Below are positions 31,518-43,755 of a stretch of 64,000 bases of DNA, in pieces. The position numbers were made by a program, and so were the translations under genes. The stretch is from Anaspis maculata (taxonomy: Eukaryota > Arthropoda > Insecta > Coleoptera > Scraptiidae). The notes below the pieces were generated by a model that was not told the origin of the DNA, ran no database searches, and worked only from the letters and a program-made list of their open reading frames with translations. Location of the stretch: contig OX421964.1 of the NCBI GenBank assembly GCA_949128115.1, positions 48,772,601 to 48,836,600 on the forward strand, in the 5' to 3' direction. Each line of letters begins with the position of its first letter. Position 1 is the first letter of the stretch.

Positions 31518-32690
31518 TTAGATAGATAGATGAATAGATATATATTTTCTGTTATTATTCGGTACAATTTGTACATTTAGCAAGTCAACATGTTGAAGAA
31601 AAAATAAATAAAAATAAAAAGAATAGCGAGACGTATGAACTCTAACAACACATAACAAATAACAAGATAACAACCAAATTATAAGCAAGTATTGCATCAC
31701 ATTGTGTCACATTGTATCGGTTAACCTGAATCCTCCAAGAATTCAGCCATGGTATAGAATTAGAATCCCTTTTCAATGGAATGGACTTTTGAGGCTTTTG
31801 TGAGTGCTGTGGGCGGCATTTGCTTGAATTTCGCTGGGAGATGGTTATAATTCCTGAGGGACTGCTGGCAGATGCTCTTCTGACAGCAGTTTTTTTTTGT
31901 TTGGGAAGGTTTCAACAGTCTTTTTCTTCACGTGCTGTGGCAGTGTTGGGTTCTTGATAAGCAAAAAATTCCGCGTGGTGGATTTGACCAAATACAGCAA
32001 TCTCCAGTAATGTATATATCGAGACCAAGGTCAGTATTCGTTAATGTCGAAGAATCAGTCTGCAAGAGTCGTCTTTTTTCAGGTTGAACATCGTACGTAC
32101 GCAAGCCTTCTAGAGCCCAAATATTCGTATTGTCTCTGCAGAGTTCCGTCCATACCAGAACAGTATGCCATACGACTAGACAGCCTGGACTGGACGTAAG
32201 CATGGTAAGCGTGTAATATTCCTTTCTGAGTCGTTGTCTTTGTGAGAATTTTTAAAGCGTACTTCAGTGGTGCCGTCTTCTTGTTAATATGGCGAGTGTG
32301 TTCCTTCCACGTCAGTCAGTCATCAACCACGACCCCAAAGAATCTCGCGCTGCTCCGGTGATCGTCTTCCAGCTCCTCTCTTCTTCCAAAACTGAATAGC
32401 ATTCTTTGTGGTTTGTTCCTGTTGAGTTTCATTTGATTTTCATCAAACCAGTGTTGGAGAGTTCTTAGGGAGCTACGCATTTTCAACTGTAATTGTGGCA
32501 AAGTCGGTGCTCTGAAAACAACTGAGGTATCATCAGCATACTGCACAATTTCCTCTTGTATGCAATTTGGCAAGTCGTTGATGTACAGGAGAAACAGCAA
32601 GGGGCCCAAAATGGAGCCCTGTGGAACACCTTGTGTGACAATCTTCTTATTGGACTTGGTAGTTTCGGCGCTCAAAGGTGCTCTTGCCAT
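31518..32690 (-). pseudogene. LINE reverse transcriptase C-terminal half and 3' UTR
   Basis: The minus-strand frame 32690-32316 carries QGVPQGSILGPLLFLLYIND and then IVQYADDTSVVF, so the catalytic YADD is present, then HWFDENQMKLNRNK. Frameshifts follow, with post-RT sequence readable to about 31930. The 3' UTR is AT-rich and ends in a (TAGA)n run, 31518-31531 on the plus strand. Jockey/CR1-like by motif. Endonuclease and the N-terminal RT blocks are absent: an ordinary 5'-truncated dead copy. Confidence 0.8.
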
Positions 32691-32789
32691 GTGATGTTAC
32701 TTTGTTGCATAAGAGACCGTCCGTCTCGGGGCCTGCTCAAATGCCCCAACCGCCATCACCGCCTATGCCGCCGATAATATACTATTTCG

Positions 32790-32986
32790 GGACGGCCCCG
32801 TGGCGCAGGCGGTCGAGGGCCTGCGACGCGGGAGTCCCGAGTTCGATTCCCGGTGAAAAGTCTGGGTGTTGTGTTGTCCGAAATTTGCACTTTTCTGAGT
32901 CTGTATAATTGATTAATAAACGGGCAAACTCCTATAGCAAGAAAAAGCCGATAAGGAGAAAAACATTTCTTTCTTTCTTCTTCTTT
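32790..32986 (+). mobile_element. tRNA-derived SINE with 15-bp target duplication
   Basis: The head is tRNA-like, with A box TGGCGCAGGCGG (32801-32812) and B box AGTTCGATTCC (32840-32850), the internal RNA polymerase III promoter. An unrelated body of about 120 bp follows, then a pyrimidine tail of TTTC/TTC units. TAATATACTATTTCG stands intact on both sides (32775-32789 and 32987-33001). It does not fold as a complete tRNA, so it is a SINE and not a tRNA gene. Confidence 0.88.
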
Positions 32987-33001
32987 TAATATACTATTTC
33001 G

Positions 33002-34625
33002 CTACTAATCGAAAAGTACGTCATTATTAACCCTGTTCCTGAATCGCGATGTCGATTTTCCAGTAGAAGGGAAGGAATTTCCTCAGTTGCGCTTCGAGAT
33101 TCAAACTGGCTCCTCAGCAATAATAATACTTCCTATGAACTAGGCATAGTTGTAATACTATAATTGTTGACTGGAGCTTATCATATTCAGAGACCTATGA
33201 GACTTACAATATTGACGAACACACGACAACGATAGTTGGCTACTGTGATATCCCCGGGGGGTTCATTTGTTACAGGAGTATCAGGAGTAATGACTTTCGC
33301 CAATAACAGATCACTTTCAACATTCAAGTTGTATTGATTCAATCAGAATGTGCCTGAACTCATACACACGTATGATACTATACAGGTATCCGGTTCTAGT
33401 AGTGCTCATCCACACAATCCACACATCGTGAAACGCTACCTCGATATGCATGGACGCCGCAAGAATAGAATCCATGCCCGGTTTGATATCCTATGCGTGT
33501 TGCGTTGCAATTTCCTTGTGTGCACGGCGTTCCCCTTTATATAGAAATGGAAATCTGCTATAGGTCCGGAATGGGGTATCGCGCGGCAGGCAGGCAAGCA
33601 GTATTGGTGGTGGTGGTGGTGGTGGTGGGCGAAGGACCCCGGGAGTCTGGGCACGGCTTCGTGTTAAACTATCCCGAGGGGCTCCTCTCCTCTTTACCGA
33701 TTCAGGTTTAGTGGGTCCTGCGAACGGACTTTTTCCTTGCTCTTATTATAACGAAATAACTTGGCAAAACTGCCGTTCTGATTCGGTTGCGGTCACTTTT
33801 TGTTATATTGGTCATGCCCAGGATAAAAAAGATGATGTTCGCCGTTTTCGTCCTTCGAACAATAAAGCGTGGAGGAATATGCGGATATTATTCAGTGTAG
33901 GGTGAATAATGCAGAAAATTTGTACGGGGGACCGAATGTTTATGAAAGCAGCAAAAAGATTTTGCTCATGTTTTCTACATAAGCTGGGTGTATCAACCGC
34001 ATTTTCCCGTATGAAATCATCCTTTGATAATACGGTCGCTTCTTACACCTAACATTAGTAAGGCTCCTACGGGTTTAACGAATACACTTTGCAAGACAAA
34101 AACACCGATCTGGGCGTGGGTACTTCACAAAAATTAGGAAAGGATTATAAATTGCGAATTCAAGTACTCGAGTGCAGAGTGTAGCTACTGAAGCTTTGTC
34201 GAACTTGATGTAATGAGGGCCACGCATCAGTGAAATGGAACGTATCGCTTGACTTAGATTACAAACGTCAAGCAGGGTTCTGGCCAAACCTTCCAAGCAC
34301 TTCGGTCTTCATGAACCTCTTGTGGGGGAATAGTGAGGATGGGTTCTTATCATTCACTGGTGGTTCGGAATCCACCTTAACCCTGGAGAGCTCGCGTTAA
34401 AAGCATTCTGCTAACAATTTTACTAAAACTGGCGTGATTTTAAAATAGATAAAAGCACATGAACAGGCCACTTTCTAGCTGTGTTTCGATGGGTGTCTTC
34501 TACAAAAAAAAAATGCATGCCCATAACAAATACACCCGTGACCGTTTTTATCGATTAGTATACGTCAATCACTCGTAGAGCACGTGAGCATTTTTTTCTC
34601 ACGACACGAGTTCTCGCATTGATGT
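33002..34625. other. No gene recognised; (GGT)n run
   Basis: A (GGT)n microsatellite lies at about 33605-33630. Otherwise only short unremarkable frames. Confidence 0.45.
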
Positions 34626-35692
34626 TTTTAGCGCACTTTTCCAAAAAATGGGAAAAAGGCGCTTTTAGCTTCACTTTGTCCGTCCGTCCGTCCGTCTGTC
34701 CGTCTGTACCCGGGATAACTCCTCAGGGAAGAAAGATATCGATGTGGTGTAAACGCTGATCAATAGTACATATGTCCAGGATGTCAAGTTGACTTTTAGT
34801 TTTTTGTTATTCTGCCGCCATCTTTGATCCGCCATTTTGAATTTCTCTAAAAGTGATCCGATTGAAATGAAATTTGCAGGCAATGTGAACCACATCAAGA
34901 TCTATCCAATTTTCGACAACTGATGCCCCGCCGCCATCTTGTATTCTCACTATTGAACATGTTTCGAAGTGATAGAACTAGGAAAATTATGCCTCAACGA
35001 AAAGAGATATGAATGTAGTGCCGACGCCAATCAAATGCGTACGTGACCACCATATAAAATTTACCTATAATTTTTGTCACTGGGCCGCCATCTTTGATCC
35101 GCCATTTTGAATTTCTCTGAAAGTGGTCCGATTTGAGTGAAATTTGCAGGCTATGTGAACTTCATCAGGATACATCCAATTTTTGACAATTGATGCTCTG
35201 CCGCCATCTTGTTTTCTCCATATTGAACATGTTTCAAAGTGTTAGAATTAGGAGAATTATGCCTCAACGAAAAGAGATATTGATGTGGTGTCAATGCCAA
35301 TCAAATGCGTACGTGTCCACTATATAAATTTGACTAATGATTTTTGTCACTTGACCGCCATCTTTGGTCCGCCATTTTGAATTTCTCTGAAAATGGTCCG
35401 ATTTGAGTGAAATTCACAGGCGATGTGAACTTCATCAAAATACATCCGATTTTAGACGAATGATGCTCTGCCATCATCTTGGCCGCCATATTGAAATCTC
35501 TTATTACCCATCATTAGTACGATCATTTTGATGTTTAAGCCAAATTTCATGATTCTAACGCTATTTTGGCCGCTAGATTGGAATTTGCGCCCAAATAACG
35601 GTAGAACCCTAATTAACATCTTGCGTCCACTAATCCTTCAAAAAGGAAGTGCGCTACTGAGCCTCATGCCCATGAGGCATATTCGCTTGTTT
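34626..35692 (+). repeat. Dispersed repeat F3, copy 1, with 270-bp subrepeats
   Basis: Begins TTTTAGCGCAC with an imperfect hairpin (AGCGCACTTTTCC / GGGAAAAAGGCGCT), then a (GTCC)n-like run. Next come about 2.6 tandem units of 270 bp, starting at 34814, 35084 and 35354, each with GCCGCCATCTTTGATCCGCC or a close variant and TTATGCCTCAACGAAAAGAG. It ends at GTGCGCTA and the palindrome GCCTCATGCCCATGAGGC (35661-35678). The inverted second copy is at 51228-52255. No coding frame. The superfamily is unknown. Confidence 0.75.
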
Positions 35693-36151
35693 TCAAGTGT
35701 GAGCGCTGAGCATTTCCTCTCATGTAATGATGGGAGTTTTCCAATTCGTGTGGTCCTAGTTGTTTTTTTTTTCAAGACCTGGTCAGGTCAGGAGAGAGAA
35801 ACAACTTTATTGAAAAATAGAGTGGCGCTGCTTGCTTTTAAGCAAGTTGCTCTAGAACACAGCATACTAATCTGTCTATAAAAGATAATACTGAATGTAA
35901 AAATTGAAGGTAAAAAGTATAAATTATGTAAAAATTATTTATAAATGTGGTTGTGTATAATTCGAATAGAGTCACTCAATATAAGTTCTGAAATTTCCAT
36001 AAGTTTTTTCTTATCAATTTTGAATTCAATAAAAAATGCCAAAACGTTTGCCGAAATAGTCCCTCGAGAGCCAAACCAAAGTCCAAATTGATAAACAACT
36101 GGGAAGGGTCAAGGGCTATCGTAATATTTTTCTCGTCGACATGTTTTCCGG
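35693..36151. other. No gene recognised
   Basis: AT-rich single-copy-looking sequence with no supported feature. Confidence 0.45.
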
Positions 36152-36302
36152 TCGGTGAGTTGTCTTGTCGGTGAGTTGTCTTGTCGATGAGTTGGGTGTC
36201 GGCAAGTTATCCTATCGATGAGTTGGGTGTCGGCAAGTTATCCTATCGATGAGTTGGGTGTCGGCAAGTTATCCTATCGATGAGTTGGGTGTCGATGAGT
36301 TA
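36152..36302. repeat. 31-bp minisatellite
   Basis: Three or more copies of a 31-bp unit made of TCGATGAGTTGGGTG and TCGGCAAGTTATCCTA, with degenerate shorter units (TGTCGGTGAGTTGTCT) at the left edge. Confidence 0.85.
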
Positions 36303-36409
36303 TATCAAACCCGTGAATTCTCCAGGGTTAAATTGTAGGTCTCCTATTCAATATAAATATAGGAGTAAATAGACAGGGAAGCAAATCGGGATCCTTGATG
36401 GGTCTTATA

Positions 36410-36534
36410 GCTGTATTACACTACACAACTTCTTGTACAATCTGTCAGTTAAACAATCAAGTTCATTGTTTTTTGGCACTATTTTGGCAGATTGTACAAG
36501 AAGTTGTACAAGAAATTGTGTAGTGTAATACAGC
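36410..36534. mobile_element. 125-bp MITE, copy 2
   Basis: Same ends and same length as 31391-31515, TA-flanked. The 13-bp duplication is in the right arm here, while the core (CAGTTAAACAATCAAGTTC) has the same orientation as in copy 1. Confidence 0.8.
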
Positions 36535-36537
36535 TAT

Positions 36538-37464
36538 TACGGCTAATAAGAATAATTTCATGTACTTTTGGTAAGGTTTTAGAAAATATAGTTTCTCAAT
36601 ACAACTATGGTTGTTTAACTTGTACTTTCAAGGCCAGCGCTGAAACTATGGATCAGTTTCATGCTGTGATCTTTTTTCTACTGCGATCCCAACCGTCTTA
36701 TAATGGAGTTCTCCAATCAGGGGCACCGATAATATAACTTACGAACTTACGCACCCCAGACGGTTACGAATTTCTTTGAAACAATCCAAAGAATTTGTAA
36801 TAGGGTAGATGAGCCATCCTTTCCGATGCCGATCAACAATCTTCATTATTCCGCCCCTGAAGCGATATTGTTTAGTTTGACACGCAGGATACGGGACAAT
36901 ACAGATTTTTCATCGAACGATACATATTACGTTTTGAGCGCGCCCTGATTTATGTCGAAAAGTTGATGTGAATTATGGGTCCTTGAAGTCCTCTCGTGGA
37001 ATGGGACAGCCAATGGAAAAATGCGTTCTCGCATATCTGAAACACAAATCTGGCAATTCCTCAAATTCAGCGTATATATCCCGTCCATATGTGGCGCTCC
37101 AAGAATGCTATAGTTTGTTTATTCCAGCTCAGCAAAACTATACACAAGAGTTTTCGACTCGACTTGGAATGTGAAGAGGGGACGACGACGATGCGGACAA
37201 CACGATGGACGGCAAGATAAATTTTATGATAAGTGAACGGCTTTTTCTGGTTCGAAGCAAAATTGGGAATCGGGAGAAAATTTAATCCACGTATAAATAT
37301 ATCGGGCACGAATTGTCGTCTATAGATAAGGTTGCGCCGAGACCAAAAGATGTATAGTAGGCCATATAAAATTGTGTATTTTTGTCGTGAGCGTTTGAGA
37401 TGTGAAAATTGCTGTAAAAGAAACTTTGTCAAAGGACCTTTTCCAGGTCACTGGTGCAATTGTT
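36538..37464. other. No gene recognised
   Basis: Short frames only; nothing I can support. Confidence 0.45.
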
Positions 37465-37467
37465 ATT

Positions 37468-37596
37468 GGGTAGTATTAATAAAAAATAAGCATAAGCATT
37501 TGCTTGGATTTCATGGGCGTTGCTAGGAAAAGTCTGCTTGGCAACTCCTCAAAAATCTAAGCAAATGCTTAAGCTTATTTCTTATTAATACTACCC
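37468..37596. mobile_element. 129-bp MITE, GGGTAGTATTAATAA ends
   Basis: GGGTAGTATTAATAA at the left pairs with TTATTAATACTACCC at the right, and AAGCATTTGCTT with AAGCAAATGCTT further in. ATT stands on both sides as a possible 3-bp target duplication. Confidence 0.7.
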
Positions 37597-37599
37597 ATT

Positions 37600-38999
37600 G
37601 ATACATGGGCCAACGAAGACGAAATAGACGTGTTTCTGGAATCTATGGATATTTTTGCTAGAGAACAACAATACAAGTTCAATATCTTCTATGAATAATT
37701 TGAAAAATTGAAAAGAATTTTCTTGAAACAACAACACTAAATTATTGCAGTACCTATTAAAAAAAATCATATCATGACTATTCAAAGTCTGATGTGGGTA
37801 ATCGAAAAAAATACCTAGGTATGAAACAACATAATCATAATCATAATCATAATAATAATAATACAAGCGGTCTTTCTATTGCTTACAAAAAATTGGATAG
37901 AACAAATCAGTAAACCTCACTCAAAGTTCCCTTCATAACAACCTTCATAATTCAGCCCAACGCTGGAGCGTTCCTTTGAAAAAATGATTTTGACAAATGA
38001 GGTGATGTTGAAGTCACTGCAGGTTCCCAGTGGGCACAACATCGTTGATAAAAGTGCTGGCACAGGTAGAAAGGCAACCGTCGAAAACTTTCAATTAAAC
38101 GGTCGGATGTCGCGGGTTTGAACGTTTTTGTCAACTAGGTATAGAAAACGCCTAGAAAAAAATAGTTTGAGAAATGTCACCTTGAAGGTTTTCAAAACGT
38201 CTTTGATGAAACGCCCAAAAACTATTGTGTTCAGAATGCTCATCAAACGTTTATGAGACGTTACCGTCAGGGTTTCTAAGATATCAGATAAGTCGCCTTT
38301 AAAACGCAAAAACAAAGTTTTAAGACGCCATGCCTAGAAAACCGGAATTTAACGTATCATAACTTCGATTAAACAGTTCAGTGTATAGCTCGTTAACGTT
38401 TCTCTCAACCATTAAGGTACGTCACGTCTTGGCCACCACAGCACGTGGCATGCGGGCGTGCCCTTAGGCACCACTGTTGACACGACTGACAGGTGGTCGC
38501 TTACTTCTCAGTGAAAACATGAGAACACAATTGAGCTTGGTGTTCCACCGCATAAAACACAGTGAAGTGGAACCAGAAACAAGGCAACACCTACAAAATA
38601 GGTTATTGATGGTCCTTTTTCCTTCTTTTGGGTAGTGTTGTTATCGGTCAGAAACGAAACGTCGTGTGTCAATACGATGACCTCGATAAACCACGTTGTG
38701 TATGACGTCACGGTAGAAAAAGACAACGAAAGTTTGGAAAACCTAATTACCGTTGGTGATGAATTATTTGGAAAACATCTCTGGATAGAGAATGGACATT
38801 TGGTTTCAATTTTGATGGAAACGTTTCAATAAGCGAACAAAGTATTACGTTGTGTTATTGTCGAGGAATGTTAGTTAAATAAATACTCACGTGTGTCCTA
38901 AAATATGCGAATTGCCTCTAGTAAGTCAAATAATTCATCTAATAAGTCTAAATACAAAAGTATGACCCAGTCCTACCTGCTAGTTGTTCTGGGCTATCC
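37600..38999. other. No gene recognised; (AAT)n-like run
   Basis: A (AATCAT)n/(AAT)n microsatellite lies at about 37831-37863. No domain found in the short frames. Confidence 0.45.
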
Positions 39000-39255
39000 T
39001 CTATGTGCGTTCGCCAAAAAAGTGGGAAGGGTCGACATCAGCGTTCAAGGTGATGATTTACGAAACTGAATAAATTCAATTTGTTTTGTTTTCGGTAGCT
39101 AGATGCCGCTACTCGACTGAATGAACATGGCCATTCCGCTATGTGCGTTCGCCGGGAGGAGTCGACATCAGCGCTCAAGGTGGTGATTCACGAAACTGAA
39201 TGATGCCTATTTGTGTTGTTTTCGGCTCCGAGATGTCGCTACTCGACTGAATGCA
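39000..39255. repeat. Tandem duplication, about 125-bp unit
   Basis: Two diverged copies share CTATGTGCGTTCGCC, GTCGACATCAGCG(T/C)TCAAGG, ACGAAACTGAAT and GCTACTCGACTGAATG. Confidence 0.75.
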
Positions 39256-39968
39256 CATAGCGAATATTATTATGTTCTTTTTTCTATTATGCCCTGGAAA
39301 TTGGGCATTTTATATAAGCTAATCAAACTGACTTTTGTCACATCAACTTGAGTGTCGCAGAGTTCGTGTCATCAAAAATTCAGAAGATGGTTGTTTGTGC
39401 AATGTCCGGCTGTTCGGCCGGCCAACTATATTCCCGCAATAATCGGTTTCACTTTCTGTTTGTACTTGAGCAAATCATCGTCAACAGGCGTCTTGCTGTA
39501 ACAGACCTTTCCAATTTCACATGTTCGGTTTCGTCTATGGAGGCGGGTCGCTTCCGACTCAGAGTTGGCAGGTCAAAATAAAATTGTCACTTCTGACATC
39601 GATCACAGCTATTCAAAGTCATTAGATTCTGAAATAGGTAAAATGGCGTCAAAATTGCGCCCAGACATTTCGCTGAATTAGCAGGACATGGCCTTGGATG
39701 GCTCTTGACAGAGAGCAGAAGCTTCCATTTTCGGCTGTGAATATTGTTGACGATGTCAACCCTAATGACATTCTCTCTGGACGGCAATTGCACAACAGTC
39801 GTGATGTTATCAATAAAAAAAAGTGACATTTCCTCAAATTGAGTTTCCAAATTGAAAAATCAATTGCCCAAAAGTTCCTGTTCCTATGCATAGTGTTCTA
39901 GACGCATGTGCAACTTTTGATTAGGCAACTTGTGCTACATTCGAACAAACTGGGAAATCTGTGTACAA

Positions 39969-40747
39969 TAACGTATGGTCCGAAAGTTTTGGGAATTTTT
40001 TTAAATGCTAATAACTTTTTTTGGATAGTTTTAATTTTGTAAGTTGATATTACAAAAACTAGCATCATATTTAACAATGAATTGTTTTCCTCCTCTTCAA
40101 CTCTCTTTGGCTTTTGGAGTTTTGTAACATTTTATTAGCTCGATTTATCAATACATTTATACATTTCGATGTCACAGTAAATTTTTGCTCAGAAAATGTG
40201 TTGCCGGCCGGATTTGATCCTGGGACCTTCTGGTTGGTGTTGTGCTGCGTTGAGCTTCTGAGCTACCGGCCGAACATCATCTTTAACAATACCAAATTCA
40301 TATTTAACATAATTATTGAAGATGGGCAATTATCTTTGATGGCTCTCAGTTTTCTTTTGCCATGTTCGATCATTCTCTGGACAACAGCAGGATTAATTTC
40401 TCTGAGCTCCTGCCTCCCAATATACCGCAAGCTCGACCAATATAAGATTTTTGGTAAGTATTGAGCAGGATTGTTTACGACAAGGGATGGGAGGCTGCAA
40501 ATGAAGATCAATTACAGCGTCGCATTTTTCAATAACATTAGAGAATTTCGCATTGGACAAAATTATGGAACATAACAGAAGAAAATTGAGATCCATCGAA
40601 GATAATGGTCCATTATCAATATGTTGAATATGAACTTGTTATTGTTATATGGTGTTGATCTTTGCAATATCAAGTTAAAAAATAAAGACTATTCAGGAAA
40701 AGTTATTAGCTTTGAACAATTTCCCAAAACTTTCGGACCATACGTTA
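39969..40747. mobile_element. Inverted-repeat element, TA-flanked, holding a SINE
   Basis: TAACGTATGGTCCGAAAG at the left is mirrored by CTTTCGGACCATACGTTA at the right. Diverged inverted similarity continues for about 100 bp on each side and again nearer the centre (TGGCTCTCAGTTTTC against its relative around 40585). The left arm is longer because a SINE sits at 40079-40274. No transposase frame. Confidence 0.65.
40079..40274 (-). mobile_element. Second tRNA-derived SINE, minus strand
   Basis: On the minus strand the head GGCCGGTAGCTCAGAAGC carries an A box (40254-40265) and GGATCAAATCC is the B box (40210-40220). GGCCGG at the start can pair with CCGGCC just after the B box, as an acceptor stem would. 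About 120 bp of body and an A-rich end follow. CATCATATTTAACAAT at 40063-40078 and CATCATCTTTAACAAT at 40275-40290 form a 16-bp target duplication with one mismatch. Confidence 0.75.
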
Positions 40748-40749
40748 CG

Positions 40750-42470
40750 TTGGAAAACGTTGCGTTTCTCATCAAATGAGTTGTTTTTAGTGTGAAATAG
40801 TTATCAAGAAGCTAAATGGTGAATGCTAGAGGGATACAAGAAGGTTCAGTGAGCGATCAGGCCTTTTTGTATTATTTTATCATCAGGTTAGGCAACCAAT
40901 GTTACATCCGAACATTCCGAACTGACAGTACTGTACTGACACACGTGCCACAAACGAATAAACCATGTAAAAATTGAAACATAAAGTCTATTGTTTAGCT
41001 TAAATCGACGGACACTTTTCTCTTATGTATGTACTCTGATGTGATGACTTTTCTCGACCAAATATTTGAGGTTAACACATGGCACATGGCACGTGGGACG
41101 TGGGTTCAAATCATAAACAAAGGGCAAACGGTCAACGAGCAGGCAACCAGTTATACAGTCCATCCTCGAATCAGAATCTCACCACAAATTTTTCAACTTC
41201 AATATCGAAATATATGAAAAATCAAGCGATCATTTAGTTTCTGGCTTACTTTCCTAGTAAAATGTTATACTTTTACATGCTCTAGCACAAAATTTGACGC
41301 ATTCCATGCATCCATTTATTAATTGTAATGGTAAAATTGAAAATTTGTTCGAAATTATGACCTGATCATATATACCGCCATTACCTATACCTGTCCACGC
41401 CTTCGCAAAAGAGCCCAATCTATATAGAAAAAAGAACTATTGTTACGCACTACTAAGTTCCTACTTGAATAAGATTAGTATTAACCCTCCTACAATGTAA
41501 CAATATTTGTGTTTTACTGAACTGCGGGGTATATTACAATAGAGTATTTTAATACAGGTAGTGGTCTGGTCACGGTATATAGGTATATGTATAGATATTG
41601 GATAATCTATGAAGTTAAGCCGTTGAACATGTTCATGTGGTGGGTTTTATCATCAATGCATGTCCCCTGGCACGTAAATAATAATTAATGCGTGAAGTTG
41701 GGTGTAACGTGGTAAAACGATAGTTTCCGAACTAGAGCTAATATTATGTAATTATGAAATTTAGAACAAATTGAGTAAGATTGCGTCTGGTTTATTGGGG
41801 CGAGGGGAGAGCAGGCAGCGGAACGGTCGTCCTCCGACCCAAGTATGGAGGAAGGGTATGGTCTAACCACCGATAACGGCTGGTAACTTCTCTAAGCGGA
41901 GTTGTTTCAGCAAGGCCCTGGAATTAACAAAGTTAATGGAACCGTTGTGCAGCAATGGAGATTGGACATCGCAAATTATATGACCCGGCTTTATTGTGTT
42001 CCGTTCCTTCGCGTCGTCCGCCCGGCCGTTCTGCTCTCATCCAGCATCAGCGCCAGAGATATCTCTCCCCTGAAATGGGTGACCGTTAGTTAGCGCAGCC
42101 AGCCAGCGCTACGTTCAAATTTTGCGTGTATACAGGGTGCTTAGAAGATTGCAGCCATGAGCAGTAGTAGGTTAGTGTGTGTTATCTTTCAGGAAGCCGA
42201 CGACAATGAAAACAACATTTTTTTTAAATTTTTGTTTTTGGAGTTACGTGGAATATTTCGACCACTCGCTAATTTTTAATCATGTTCCAACCTCCCTCAC
42301 GGAAAATAGCTTCAAGAAGATTCCGAAAAGCTCTCGATGCACGACTGTTCCGCCAATTGTGCAGGTGTGTGTCTTATTCGCGCATCGTAGTCTCTAACGA
42401 GTTTCAGAATAATATTATAACGACCAATTTTCAGCGAAGCAAGAAATGAGAAAGATCGATTGAGAACAAA
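40750..42470. other. No gene recognised
   Basis: About 1.7 kb of AT-rich sequence with only short frames and no recognisable domain. Confidence 0.45.
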
Positions 42471-42672
42471 TAATTAGAGGTTAAACGACTTACCTGTAAG
42501 GAAGTTCAATCCTCAATTATACGAGATGGCCCCGTCCGAAGAGATCACACATGTAGTTTATGTTTCGGCGCTCGTTTTGGCGTGATGTTTCAAGAAATAT
42601 GAAATAACTGTTTCATAACCATGCCCTCCTCATGCCACCTCTTATATTATAGCCCACTCACTCGTCATTATG
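42471..42672. repeat. DIRS inverted terminal repeat, extended end
   Basis: 42515-42672 matches the reverse complement of 49645-49801 with few differences. 42471-42514 is the extra terminal part found only here and in the complementary region. Confidence 0.85.
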
Positions 42673-42724
42673 TTTTGTTCCTCATCAGGTCGCGTCCTTT
42701 TCGGGGTTGTTGAGGAGCGAGCGG

Positions 42725-42841
42725 GTGTGATCTCTTCGGACGGGGCCATCTCGTATAATTGAGGATTGAACTTCCTTACAGGTAAGTCGTTTAACCTCTA
42801 ATTATACTTCGATGGCCCCGTCCTCAAGATCACACATGTAG
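42725..42841. repeat. DIRS internal complementary region
   Basis: 80 of 80 bases complement 42471-42550, and 42 of 42 complement 49760-49801, overlapping by about 5 bases (AATTA). In DIRS models this segment acts as the splint that lines up the two element ends during circle formation. Confidence 0.88.
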
Positions 42842-43755
42842 ATGTTTAAAGTTTAGGACGCGATCTGCATCCTGCATCACTGTGGTTTCTTAAAACCGTG
42901 CGCGATGCCATCTTAAGTAAGGTCTCTAGATGTATTGCAGCAACAATTTCTCATTTCACATTTTGAAAAATCCATTTTTACTAATACCTTTCAAGAAATT
43001 TAAGAATTATCATGATAAAACAAGCTTCAATCACTCAAGTAATTGAACAAAAACTCAAGCGTATAGAGTCTTGAGTTAGCACATATCAGCAATAATTTTA
43101 TGCAATAATAAACACAAATGTAGTTCGGGGTTCTAATTTCTGAATCATGAAAATATGTCAGTACCTATTGTAATAGGCAGTTCCTATACATTCTTGGAAA
43201 ACTATACTTTTGCCAAAATGGCATTAGTTCCTGTAAGCTTTCAACAGTGCTGCTATTGTTATGATAAATTGAAAGTTTCGCGGATTGTGCGTTCTCTATC
43301 ATTGGTTTATTATAGACTTTAACCCGAGCTTCAACTAGAGTGTTACATTTTTGTCACTCCAGCCCGTCGTCGTGCTTTTTTTTTTTTTTTTTTTGTCTCC
43401 CAATAAATTATACATCAAGGTCTTGTTTGCAAAACGGCCAATGTGGAGGCATGTCGCGTAGAATGAGACTTGGAGGTTGCTGATTTAGGTGCATCCTTAA
43501 TGTTTGATGCTATGCAGTTTTTAGTTTTTCGTGGAAATACGTTGCAATTATTTTGGCTTGATATTTTGTGGGAGCTGATGTTTTCATTAGATCCACCGAC
43601 AGTGATTTTATTTAGATTAGATCTAATCCAAGACAGGATTTGGATTCCATGTTATTATATCTGGGAACCATCACCGTCCTTTTTTTATTTATTTATTTAT
43701 TTTTTCTCTTTTGCTGGATGATTTTATTTTGCAAAAGGGTGTTTTTTAAGCAGGT

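Noticed and set aside
32790..32870. Functional tRNA gene
   Set aside because: Pol III boxes are present but the sequence continues into a SINE body with target duplication, and acceptor pairing is not kept.
36152..36302. CRISPR-like array
   Set aside because: Units are directly adjacent without unique spacers; it is a minisatellite in a eukaryotic context.
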